Counted from the first letter of the stretch, positions 1-6,070 are shown. The stretch is DNA of 7,654 nt from Acholeplasmataceae bacterium UBA6190 (GCA_002422045.1 DITG01000016.1:6275-13928), one strand, 5' to 3'. Notes: generated by a model not told the origin, from the letters alone. A program made the numbers and translations.

Positions 1-796
1 GTCCCATGATCCAATATTGGATGTTGCCTTGATCTTTAAGTGTATAAATCGCACTTTCAAATGTCAAGTCACCCACTGCTGTATAAAGCAATAACATGGC
101 AATCAGTAAGGCAAATCCGCCAATCAACCCCATGAAAATGAAGTTATAGCCTGCTTCATAGGATTCGTCTTTCTGGCTATGTGTGACTAAGACATATGAA
201 CAAATGGTCATCATCTCAAAGAAGAGAAACATCGTGAGTAAGTCACCAGCCATGATTGTTCCAAGTACTGACGCATAGGTGAGTGCCATGAATAGGAAAA
301 ACCTGTTCACATTCTTCTCTTGTTTCATGTACTCATGCGCATAAACCATGACAAGAAACCAGATGATTGTTGTAATCAGTAGCATGATGAATCCGAGCAT
401 ATCGACATCAAATGATAATCCGATGCCCATGATGCCAGGTATTTTTAACGTGATACCACCTTCTAAAGCGGATGGATACATCAGCATCGTGAGCATGATG
501 GTCATAAAAGTCATGACGATGACCAACCAATCGCGCACTTCATAGGACTGCTCTTTCACAAGCAATTGAATGATGGCACCAATGATTGGTATCGCAATCA
601 TCACCAGAGGAAAAAGCGATAAGTGCGTAAATTCATCATACAAACGATAAAAAGCGTCCAAACTGACCAGATAATCATAGAATCCAAACCAGTTTCGAGT
701 AACTCCGATGAATAAGATGACCATGAAAATCATGAAAGAAACGAGCAAAGTCGACTTCCATGTGAAATGTGTCATGTATGTTTTTTCGTTTTTCAT
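1..796 (-). CDS. Second MrpD/NuoN-like antiporter subunit (MbsH'/MbxH'-like), 3' end outside window
   Basis: This is the last gene of the Mrp-type operon visible here. It is open to the window edge, giving 265 residues (MKNEKTYMTH at the N-terminus). The translation is strongly hydrophobic, with membrane segments near residues 16-31, 60-80, 90-106, 131-152, 165-182, 186-205 and 218-240. The block around residues 166-206 (FFLFMALTYASVLGTIMAGD, then LLTMFLFFEMM) is the transmembrane 4-5 region of the NuoL/M/N-MrpA/D family, and Glu194 matches the conserved TM5 glutamate of the proton path. The Lys on TM7 and the HxWLPDAH region lie beyond the edge. The start is supported by a GAGG site (minus-strand GTGAGGATGATATG), with a 7-base gap after mrpD. 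It is probably a proton- or ion-translocating subunit paralogous to MrpD. I cannot tell NuoL-like from NuoN-like without the C-terminus. Confidence 0.9.
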   Translation of the reverse strand, partial: MKNEKTYMTHFTWKSTLLVSFMIFMVILFIGVTRNWFGFYDYLVSLDAFYRLYDEFTHLSLFPLVMIAIPIIGAIIQLLVKEQSYEVRDWLVIVMTFMTIMLTMLMYPSALEGGITLKIPGIMGIGLSFDVDMLGFIMLLITTIIWFLVMVYAHEYMKQEKNVNRFFLFMALTYASVLGTIMAGDLLTMFLFFEMMTICSYVLVTHSQKDESYEAGYNFIFMGLIGGFALLIAMLLLYTAVGDLTFESAIYTLKDQGNIQYWIMG

Positions 797-803
797 ATCA
801 TCC

Positions 804-2282
804 TCACATCATCTGGTTGGCAGCCAGTTCGATCCAATCCAAGATAACGGATGGATAGATGCCAACGAGTAGTATCAACAATCCCAAAATGATGATGGGA
901 TAAAGCATTGTGTTTGGAATGTGTTTTTCTGAAAGATTGGGATCCGGAGTTGCACCTTTTAGAAATCCGGAAATCATGATGGGCAGATAATACATCGCAT
1001 TGAGCAAACCACTGACGATGATCACCACAATAAAGATCCATTGTCCCTGATCAAGCGCTGCCATACCCAGATAAAATTTGGATAGGAATCCACTGGTCAG
1101 TGGTATCCCAATCATGCCCAGTGCAGCAATCGAAAACACAGTAAAGACAATGGGCATGATTTTACCAATGCCATCCATCTGGTCAACTCTTCTCACACGT
1201 TTGACATAGATGATTGCGCCAACCGCCAAGAAAAGGGCTGCTTTCATCAAGCCATGCGAGATGATATGATAGAAAGCTGAGGTAAGTCCCAGATGGGTCA
1301 TGAATCCGATGCCCAACAAGATGTAACCAATCTGAGCAACCGATGAATAACCTAGCATCCGCTTGATATCTTTTTGAGCAAGAGCAAAGAATGATCCTGC
1401 AATCATGCCAAGTCCTGCAACCAAGACAATCACTTTGGGAATATTGAGCGCATTCAAGACATCAATGCCGAAGACTCTGAATAAGATTTTGACGAGGATG
1501 AGCAAGTAAACCTTGACCACAATCGCAGACAAGATCGCTGATGAAGAACTTGGGGCATGAGAATGTGCATCTGGAAGCCAGATGTGAAAAGGAAAAACTG
1601 CGGCTTTGATGCCGATGCCAACCACCATGAAACCAACAGCGGTCATGATGTTGGCTGGATATAGTTGCCAAACATCACGGATGGCATCATGGACAAGTTC
1701 GATGTTCGTATATCCTGTGATCATGTAGATCAAGGCGACACCAAACAAATAGGATAAAGAGCCCACTTCATTGAGCATCACATATCTGAATGATGCAGTA
1801 TAGTTTTCTTTTTTGCGTTTGATGGAAATGATACTGCATGTCGTGATGGCAAGAATTTCCATGAAGACATAGGTATTGAATAAATCGTTGGTGTAAATGA
1901 TACCAAACATGGAAAACATGAGGATAAAGAGCAATATATAATATCTGCCATATTCCTTTTCCGCGATACCTTCTGTCTGATCACCGCATGAATATACATA
2001 AATGAGCAACGTCAACCCGACAATGATGGTGGTAAACAGTGTCGAAAAGGGATCTATTCTGAACTCGATACCCACCAAACGGTCATGCGCTCCGAAATGA
2101 TAATAAAAGACACCAAATTCTTCGACATAAAGCATCAAGATGACCGATGAGATCAAAACAGCAAGAAGCACGAAGAATCCGATCCATAACGTAATCTTGA
2201 ACGCTTTCTTCTTAAATAAGGGAATCGCAAGCGCGGTGAACAGGAATAACATCAAATTGAGTATGGGTAGTTGTTCAATCAT
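804..2282 (-). CDS. mrpD: Na+/H+ antiporter subunit D (MrpD/MbhH-like, NuoM/N family)
   Basis: This 492-residue polytopic protein is the antiporter-like, ion-conducting subunit of an Mrp/Mbh-type complex, about the usual length for MrpD. The key proton-path residues are present: Glu142 in the VFMEI segment (TM5), Lys226 in GIGIKAAVFPFHIWLPDAH (TM7 and following, with His233, Trp235 and LPDAH 236-240), Lys257 in SAIVVKVYL (TM8), and Lys402 in SGFLSKFYL (TM12). The family block KDIKRMLGYSSVAQIGY is at 304-320, with His339 and His343 after it. I chose the start at 2282, not the in-frame ATG at 2297. The ATG at 2297 runs straight into AGGAGA (ATGAGGAGAGCAGCCATG), which is a well-spaced ribosome binding site for the second ATG. 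This start also gives an 8-base overlap with mrpC, matching other junctions in the operon. Confidence 0.95.
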   Translation of the reverse strand: MIEQLPILNLMLFLFTALAIPLFKKKAFKITLWIGFFVLLAVLISSVILMLYVEEFGVFYYHFGAHDRLVGIEFRIDPFSTLFTTIIVGLTLLIYVYSCGDQTEGIAEKEYGRYYILLFILMFSMFGIIYTNDLFNTYVFMEILAITTCSIISIKRKKENYTASFRYVMLNEVGSLSYLFGVALIYMITGYTNIELVHDAIRDVWQLYPANIMTAVGFMVVGIGIKAAVFPFHIWLPDAHSHAPSSSSAILSAIVVKVYLLILVKILFRVFGIDVLNALNIPKVIVLVAGLGMIAGSFFALAQKDIKRMLGYSSVAQIGYILLGIGFMTHLGLTSAFYHIISHGLMKAALFLAVGAIIYVKRVRRVDQMDGIGKIMPIVFTVFSIAALGMIGIPLTSGFLSKFYLGMAALDQGQWIFIVVIIVSGLLNAMYYLPIMISGFLKGATPDPNLSEKHIPNTMLYPIIILGLLILLVGIYPSVILDWIELAANQMM

Positions 2283-2658
2283 GGCTGCTCTCCTCATTTT
2301 GAAGCTTGACGATTTCTTCTTGATCGATGGTTCCGTAGGTCTGGTGAATCCGGATGACTAAAGATAACGAGTACACTGTCATCGAAACCACAACAACAAT
2401 ACCTGTCAAAATGAGTACAGAAGGTAGAGGATTGATGTAGATAACATTTGGACCCATATCGATGATGATAGGTGGTTGTCCTGCTTGCACGTTTCCAATC
2501 GAAATGAAAAACAGAAAGACCGCTGTACCCATGATATTGACACCTAAAATTCTTTTAATCAGGTTTCTGTGGGTGACAACTGTATGGAGTCCGATGACAA
2601 ATAATGCAATCGCTCCGATATAATTCATGTGTTCAATCAGCATCTCAATGAGTGTCAT
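2275..2658 (-). CDS. mrpC: Na+/H+ antiporter subunit C (MrpC/MbhG-like, NuoK family)
   Basis: This 127-residue protein has three predicted membrane segments (about 12-27, 37-56 and 78-103), the NuoK fold. In the complex it packs beside the D-type antiporter subunit and helps relay protons across the membrane domain. Family features are HRNLIKRILGVN (30-41) in the loop and start of TM2, and the proline-led third helix NPLPSVLILTGIVVVVSM (76-93) ending in a basic/polar tail. The start at 2658 is favoured over the Met codons at residues 6 and 11 because a perfect AGGAGG lies 6 bases upstream. The gene overlaps mrpB by 14 bases and mrpD by 8. The C-terminus (residues 108-127) is acidic and cytoplasmic in character. 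Confidence 0.93.
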   Translation of the reverse strand: MTLIEMLIEHMNYIGAIALFVIGLHTVVTHRNLIKRILGVNIMGTAVFLFFISIGNVQAGQPPIIIDMGPNVIYINPLPSVLILTGIVVVVSMTVYSLSLVIRIHQTYGTIDQEEIVKLQNEESSHD

Positions 2659-3082
2659 GTGCTTCCTCCTCGATTAAAATGTGAAAGAGCGTAATCATCG
2701 TGGATGCGACTTTGATGCCGATACCGATCATCAAAATCGGAATCATCCCTGCAGAAAAGAGTGTACCAGGTTCTCCGATGGGGAAACCGGCTCCGATGTT
2801 GGTTAAAAATGTGCCTGCCAAGATGATCCCCAAAAGTCCGATGAAGGCATAGAGAAAGATCCCTCCGCTTTCAGCAAATTCTGAAGCGCGATGCGAAAAC
2901 TTCTTTTCTCCTTTTTTTATACCAAAAACGAGTGTATATAAAATCAGTGAAGTGCCAATGAGTGCTCCTCCTGAAAAACCGCCACCTGGCGAAACGTGAC
3001 CATGCAAAATGATGAAAATACCATAAACTTGAACAAATGGGACAATCAATCGTGTGATCGTCTTGACGATGACATCATTCAT
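2645..3082 (-). CDS. mrpB: Na+/H+ antiporter subunit B (MrpB/MbhF-like)
   Basis: This 145-residue protein belongs to the MrpB/MnhB family (the MbhF position in membrane-bound hydrogenase). The diagnostic motif HGHVSPGGGFSGG is at residues 27-39, immediately after the first membrane helix. Four membrane segments are visible (about 13-28, 38-56, 73-95 and 108-133), the usual number for this subunit. The start ATG overlaps the end of the MbhE-like gene by 8 bases (ATGAATGA), with a GAGGTG ribosome binding site 7 bases upstream. It is a structural subunit of the membrane cation/proton translocation module and probably lines the ion path with the MbhD/E-like subunits. Assignment to the family is firm; its transported ion (Na+ or H+) cannot be read from the sequence. 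Confidence 0.94.
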   Translation of the reverse strand: MNDVIVKTITRLIVPFVQVYGIFIILHGHVSPGGGFSGGALIGTSLILYTLVFGIKKGEKKFSHRASEFAESGGIFLYAFIGLLGIILAGTFLTNIGAGFPIGEPGTLFSAGMIPILMIGIGIKVASTMITLFHILIEEEAHDTH

Positions 3083-3377
3083 GATGGCTCACCTCTTGTT
3101 TAGAATCATGTTCAGGTTTCAAGATGGACGCGACAGCAACGACCGAGATGAACAAGACAATCGTTTCACCTAAGGTATCAAATCCTCGATAGTCTGCAAG
3201 CACAGCTGCAATCACATTGGTTGCTCCTGTTTCGGAAACAGAAAAATTCAGATAGTAATAGGCAATTTCATTGTATGAGGGTGCAGCAAGCCCGACATCG
3301 CCTGGCATCATCAAAATGTTATAGGAAAGGACTAAAAATAGAGCAATAAAAATCAGAGTCGTCAATGTTTTTCTCAT
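3075..3377 (-). CDS. MbhE-like subunit (equivalent to the C-terminal end of MrpA)
   Basis: This 100-residue protein has an N-terminal membrane helix (about 7-25), a conserved central segment and a second helix (about 72-87). The segment GATN (51-54) followed by ADYRGFDTLGET (61-72) is the signature found at the extreme C-terminus of fused MrpA and in the separate MbhE subunit of archaeal membrane-bound hydrogenase. Arg64, Asp67 and Glu71 stand out as conserved polar residues. In classical Mrp operons this domain is part of the large MrpA protein; here it is a free-standing gene, as in Mbh/Mbs operons. It overlaps the preceding DUF4040 gene by 4 bases (ATGA) and mrpB by 8. A GAGGT site lies 8 bases upstream of the start. 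The C-terminal tail (SHHE end) is charged. Databases may call it MnhB-like or hydrogenase subunit MbhE. Confidence 0.9.
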   Translation of the reverse strand: MRKTLTTLIFIALFLVLSYNILMMPGDVGLAAPSYNEIAYYYLNFSVSETGATNVIAAVLADYRGFDTLGETIVLFISVVAVASILKPEHDSKQEVSHHE

Positions 3378-3613
3378 TTTTCGTACCTCTGGGTCTTGCT
3401 GATGACCGCAACAAATAATAGTGATGTCACACCAGCGCCGATGACCGCTTCTGTGAGTGCCACATCAGGAGTCTTTAAAATGAGCCATAACACAGACATC
3501 AATAATGAATAGGCGGAAAAAATAATGACTGCAGATAACAAATCTTTCGTCTTTTCAACCGATATTGCACAAACAATGAGGAAGATGATGATGATTGCAT
3601 TCAAAATGACCAT
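3374..3613 (-). CDS. DUF4040 / MbhD-like subunit (equivalent to a segment of MrpA)
   Basis: This 79-residue protein has three membrane helices (about 2-19, 24-46 and 52-71) and belongs to the DUF4040 family. That family is a domain within the C-terminal half of MrpA and a stand-alone subunit (MbhD) in membrane-bound hydrogenase. The signature is KDLLSAVI (23-30) followed by PDVALTEAVIGAG (49-61), with Asp50 and Glu55 as buried acidic residues expected to take part in ion movement. The start codon lies one base after the mrpG stop codon, and the ribosome binding site GAGGAG is inside the last codons of mrpG. Its 3' end shares ATGA with the MbhE-like gene. Together these two small genes stand in for the C-terminal part of MrpA. 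Confidence 0.9.
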   Translation of the reverse strand: MVILNAIIIIFLIVCAISVEKTKDLLSAVIIFSAYSLLMSVLWLILKTPDVALTEAVIGAGVTSLLFVAVISKTQRYEK

Positions 3614-3614
3614 A

Positions 3615-3944
3615 TTAAATCTCCTCCTCTTTCACTTTTAAGTTGAGTTTTAAACTGACATATTCGCTTTTTGCAATGTAATGTGCTGCAGTCGGATTGG
3701 TGAGCCATATGAAAATCAAGACGAGCAGAATGTTGACAGAGACAAATGTCATGCCTTGCCAAATGATCAATCCTGTGAAAATCAATCCAGCACCCATCGT
3801 ATCGCATTTGGTCGTCGCGTGCATCCGGCAAAACACATCTGGCATTCTGATCAATCCCACAACACCGACAAAATAAAAGAACATGCCACCCAGTAAAAAG
3901 AGTGCAACCAGGATTTCTTGAATGAGTCTTAAGATATCGTTCAT
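3615..3944 (-). CDS. mrpG: Na+/H+ antiporter subunit G (MrpG/PhaG/MbhC-like)
   Basis: This 109-residue protein of the MrpG/PhaG/MnhG family has three predicted membrane helices (about 10-32, 46-64 and 67-85). The diagnostic block GLIRMPDVFCRMHATTK (30-46), followed by a TxG-type turn (Thr49, Gly51), links helices 1 and 2. The family ending TNPTAAHYIAKSEY is at 82-95. The last residues (100-109) are charged and probably cytoplasmic. The gene starts within the mrpF stop codon (4-base overlap ATGA), with AAGGAAG about 9 bases upstream. It acts as a small structural subunit with MrpE and MrpF in the part of the complex thought to handle Na+ exchange. Confidence 0.94.
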   Translation of the reverse strand: MNDILRLIQEILVALFLLGGMFFYFVGVVGLIRMPDVFCRMHATTKCDTMGAGLIFTGLIIWQGMTFVSVNILLVLIFIWLTNPTAAHYIAKSEYVSLKLNLKVKEEEI

Positions 3945-4210
3945 TGATCCAGTCTTCCTTTCATCAGATATTTTGCGACACCAATCGTGGTGACAAATCC
4001 GATCATCGCATAGACCAAAGCAACATTGACATAGGAACTCTGTTTGGAAGCAAGCGCAATCAGGACAATCACCGTTGTAATTTTTGTGGATATCATGTTG
4101 ATAGCAACCACGCGATCAGAAGCTTTGGGACCTACAAACGCACGATAGAGTCCAACAAAAGATAATAAAACGAGAAAGATGGCGCAGATGATGACGAGTA
4201 GATCAATCAT
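3941..4210 (-). CDS. mrpF: Na+/H+ antiporter subunit F (MrpF/MbhB-like)
   Basis: This 89-residue protein has three predicted membrane helices (about 2-22, 35-55 and 60-78), as expected for MrpF/MnhF and MbhB. The motif YRAFVGPKASDRVVAIN (22-38) matches the family pattern GPxxxDRxxA, and Asp32 is the conserved acidic residue implicated in ion exchange in this family. The start overlaps the mrpE stop by 8 bases (ATGATTGA), with GGAGG 9 bases upstream. The 3' end shares ATGA with mrpG. It works as part of the E-F-G subcomplex of the Mrp/Mbh membrane module. Confidence 0.94.
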   Translation of the reverse strand: MIDLLVIICAIFLVLLSFVGLYRAFVGPKASDRVVAINMISTKITTVIVLIALASKQSSYVNVALVYAMIGFVTTIGVAKYLMKGRLDQ

Positions 4211-4706
4211 GGTTGAGTCCCTCCAAGTTCATGAATGCTTGTTCGAGTTTGCTACCTTCCAAGGCTTTGACGGAATGTTTTTCGAGTCCATGAACAATGA
4301 TGCCTTCATCGGTCATATCAACCGTGAGTGTACCTGGTGTGAGTGTAATCGCATTGCCATAAAGTGTCTTGTTCAAATCCTTCTTCAATGGTTGCCTGAT
4401 CGTCTCAAATCCCGGATCGATCGGTAATTTTTTTGATAAAACAATTTTGGCAACGTGGAAATTAGACACCACAATCTCAATGATCAGGCGTATGAATAAA
4501 ATAAAAAGCGCTCGAACAGTACGCGGCGAAAAAGATGTCATTTCATCTTTTGAAAACACCATATCCATACTGTAAAGCACAATCAGTAATGATGCAAACA
4601 CACCGATGATCAGTTCAATCAGACTGATGCTTGATGCGATGATCATCCAAAATACAGTTAATAGAATTAAGAGCAAACCTGCACCATATCGTTTTGTTTT
4701 GTTCAT
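4203..4706 (-). CDS. mrpE: Na+/H+ antiporter subunit E (MrpE/MbhA-like), first gene of operon
   Basis: This 167-residue protein has N-terminal membrane helices (about 9-26, 28-48 and 64-82) and a cytoplasmic C-terminal domain. The MrpE/MnhE signature NAITLTPGTLTVD is at residues 118-130, followed by GIIVHGLE (135-142). Length and layout fit MrpE and MbhA. It is the first gene of a nine-gene minus-strand operon. An AGGAGAG ribosome binding site at 4711-4717 and a promoter at 4739-4767 directly precede it. Starting an operon with E rather than A is the Mbh/Mbs order and differs from the ABCDEFG order of classical Mrp operons. The end overlaps mrpF by 8 bases. Confidence 0.94.
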   Translation of the reverse strand: MNKTKRYGAGLLLILLTVFWMIIASSISLIELIIGVFASLLIVLYSMDMVFSKDEMTSFSPRTVRALFILFIRLIIEIVVSNFHVAKIVLSKKLPIDPGFETIRQPLKKDLNKTLYGNAITLTPGTLTVDMTDEGIIVHGLEKHSVKALEGSKLEQAFMNLEGLNHD

Positions 4707-4738
4707 ATGTCTCTCCTGTTAACGTTTCATCCATTACC

Positions 4739-4767
4739 ATAATACAACATTCAAAAGGAATAATCAA
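4739..4767 (-). promoter_or_regulatory. Sigma-A-type promoter of the mrp-type operon
   Basis: On the minus strand, TTGATT (4767-4762, 4 of 6 consensus) and TATTAT (4744-4739, 5 of 6) are separated by exactly 17 bases. The expected transcript start is near 4732, giving a leader of about 26 bases before the mrpE start at 4706 that includes the AGGAGAG site. The promoter sits in the 82-base gap after the MFS gene. No strong terminator separates the two, so some read-through from the MFS gene is possible. Confidence 0.6.
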
Positions 4768-4782
4768 ACCCGTCATCAAGGC

Positions 4783-4799
4783 ATTTGATTATATCAAAT
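4783..4799. repeat. 17-base palindrome over the MFS stop codon
   Basis: ATTTGAT-TAT-ATCAAAT is a perfect 7-base inverted repeat with a 3-base centre. It covers the last codons and TAA stop of the MFS gene, about 16 bases upstream of the -35 of the mrp-type promoter. It is AT-rich and lacks a following T-run on the minus strand, so it is a poor intrinsic terminator. An operator for the mrp-type promoter is an alternative. Chance is also possible for such an AT-rich palindrome. Confidence 0.35.
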
Positions 4800-5973
4800 C
4801 TGTGATTTGTTTTATATCTGTTTGATGAAAGTACTTTAGTGTGAGAAATACAAGCAATAAACCCATCACAATCATCACGAACGGATAAATAGAAATGGTA
4901 GTCAAATCAAACATCATGCCCGCTAAAGGAGTGAGTATGCCAAATCCCATGTATCCGACACCCATTTGAAGGCTCATGATTTTCGATAACTTCTTCTGAT
5001 CAAAGTTCTTTGAATTCAAGAACATCATATTCGGGAAGATTGGTGCACATCCTAAACCAAACAAGAAAACCAGCACCGGATAAATCCAAATGAAGGGATA
5101 TTGAAATAGCATCAAGACACCTGAGATTGAGATCAAAGTGATACCGATTTGAATCAGTGTCTTAGGTGATACTCTATGTGAAACAAAACCTGAAGTTAAT
5201 CTACCAATGGTCAGAGCAAGATAAAATGTGGTCGTGAACAGTGCCGCTTGAGCATAACTAAGTGATTTGGTGATGTAAAAATAACTGGCAATCCAGACGC
5301 CACCAAGTGATTCCATGTGAACATATATCAAAAAGATCAAAATGCTTGGAATCGCACCTTTGGTCTTTAGAATATCTTTGAGATACACATGAGCATGATC
5401 AGTATCACGCTCTGCTTGTGTTTCCTTCTTCCATAATTGAAAGGATAACAAGACGAGAACTGAGATTCCAATCAACATGGATCCGACGATCACATAACCT
5501 AGACGCCAAGTATTGAGATTCAAGGCATACGCCATGATTGAAGGCCCCATGGTCACACCAATGCCATAAAAGGAGTGCAGATAATTCATGTGGCTTGCTT
5601 TGTAGTTTGTTGCAAGATAATGATTGAGTGACACGTCAATCGCACCTGCACCGACACCCAGTGGCAAGGCAAAGAAAAGCATCTGATAAAAGTTTGTGAT
5701 TCTACTGATGGCAATCAACGCAATTCCAGTGAATAAAATACTGAAAAAAACGATTCTCTTGGTTTCAAACCATCTGAGTAATCTCGGTGCGTTGAATGTC
5801 GACAAAATCGAGAAGATGTAAACTGTGACGGTCATGAATCCCAAAGTACCCAAGGACGTGGATAAGTCATCTCTGATCATGTTCCATCCCGAACCCAAAA
5901 GTGCATCAGGTAATCCTAATGCGATGAAAGCGATGTAGATGACTGCAAGCAAGATGATGAATTTTGTTTTCAT
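4789..5973 (-). CDS. Major facilitator superfamily transporter (FucP/FHS-like, substrate unknown)
   Basis: This 394-residue protein has two six-helix halves joined by a charged loop (about 182-205, KKETQAERD and following), the MFS layout. Recognisable segments are GLPDALLGSGW (20-30) in TM1, ALPLGVGAGAIDVSLNHYL (102-120) with Asp113 and Asn117, HMNYLHSFYGIG (128-139) in TM5, ESLGGVWIASY (221-231) in TM7, GRLTSGF (257-263) between TM8 and TM9, and GLGCAPIFPNMM (306-317) in TM10. The pattern (D, N, HMNxLHxxYGxG) resembles FucP-like sugar symporters and many uncharacterised bacterial MFS proteins. No substrate can be assigned. The start has GAGGAG 7 bases upstream (minus-strand GAGGAGATTCTCATG). 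It is transcribed away from the MATE gene from a shared regulatory region, so the two transporters may be co-regulated. Confidence 0.9.
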   Translation of the reverse strand: MKTKFIILLAVIYIAFIALGLPDALLGSGWNMIRDDLSTSLGTLGFMTVTVYIFSILSTFNAPRLLRWFETKRIVFFSILFTGIALIAISRITNFYQMLFFALPLGVGAGAIDVSLNHYLATNYKASHMNYLHSFYGIGVTMGPSIMAYALNLNTWRLGYVIVGSMLIGISVLVLLSFQLWKKETQAERDTDHAHVYLKDILKTKGAIPSILIFLIYVHMESLGGVWIASYFYITKSLSYAQAALFTTTFYLALTIGRLTSGFVSHRVSPKTLIQIGITLISISGVLMLFQYPFIWIYPVLVFLFGLGCAPIFPNMMFLNSKNFDQKKLSKIMSLQMGVGYMGFGILTPLAGMMFDLTTISIYPFVMIVMGLLLVFLTLKYFHQTDIKQITDLI

Positions 5974-5984
5974 GAGAATCTCCT

Positions 5985-5997
5985 CAACCTAAGGTTG
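5985..5997. promoter_or_regulatory. 13-base palindrome, candidate operator in the MFS leader
   Basis: CAACCTAAGGTTG is a perfect inverted repeat (6-base arms, single central base). It lies between the predicted MFS transcript start (about 6001) and its ribosome binding site, which begins within about two bases of the palindrome. A repressor bound here would block the MFS transcript, and the MATE promoter is only about 75 bases away. As RNA the loop would be too tight for a stable hairpin, so a DNA operator is the better reading. No second copy was seen in the window. The role is inferred. Confidence 0.4.
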
Positions 5998-6007
5998 CAC
6001 AATCGTC

Positions 6008-6016
6008 ATTATATCA
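6008..6016 (-). promoter_or_regulatory. Extended -10 promoter for the MFS gene
   Basis: On the minus strand TGATATAAT gives a perfect TATAAT at 6013-6008 preceded by the extended -10 dinucleotide TG. No good -35 hexamer is found at 16-18 bases, which is common when the extended -10 is present. The expected transcript start near 6001 leaves a leader of about 28 bases before the MFS start. Confidence 0.6.
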
Positions 6017-6070
6017 CGAAAACACATTCAAAAACATCACCATTTTCATCGTCAAGTTCTCTTTAAAAAA

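Noticed and set aside
348..545. Plus-strand open frame of 65 codons rich in Met, Ser and Ile
   Set aside because: It lies antisense to the second antiporter gene, has a low-complexity composition from reversed hydrophobic codons, and has no ribosome binding site.
2140..2361. Plus-strand open frame across the mrpD/mrpC junction
   Set aside because: It is antisense to two well-supported genes and shows no recognisable motif.
3570..3600. Run of GATGATGATG-like triplets resembling a microsatellite
   Set aside because: It is the reverse complement of consecutive Ile codons in the first helix of the DUF4040 protein, explained by hydrophobic coding.
3601..3831. Minus-strand open frame overlapping mrpG in another frame
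   Set aside because: mrpG has clear family motifs in its own frame; this is a shadow frame with His- and Cys-rich, non-membrane composition.
1..4706. Complex I (nuo) operon
   Set aside because: MrpE, MrpF, MrpG and MrpB signatures are present and no NuoB, C, D, E, F, G, H, I or J-like gene is seen; only the D-type and NuoK-like subunits are shared with complex I.
4755..4787. Possible hairpin terminator after the MFS gene (CAAATGCC against CGGGTTTG)
   Set aside because: Only four clean pairs, with mismatches and no T-run, so it is not a credible intrinsic terminator.
6050..6055. TTGACG on the minus strand as a -35 for the MFS promoter
   Set aside because: It is 36 bases from the TATAAT at 6013-6008, far outside a usable spacing.
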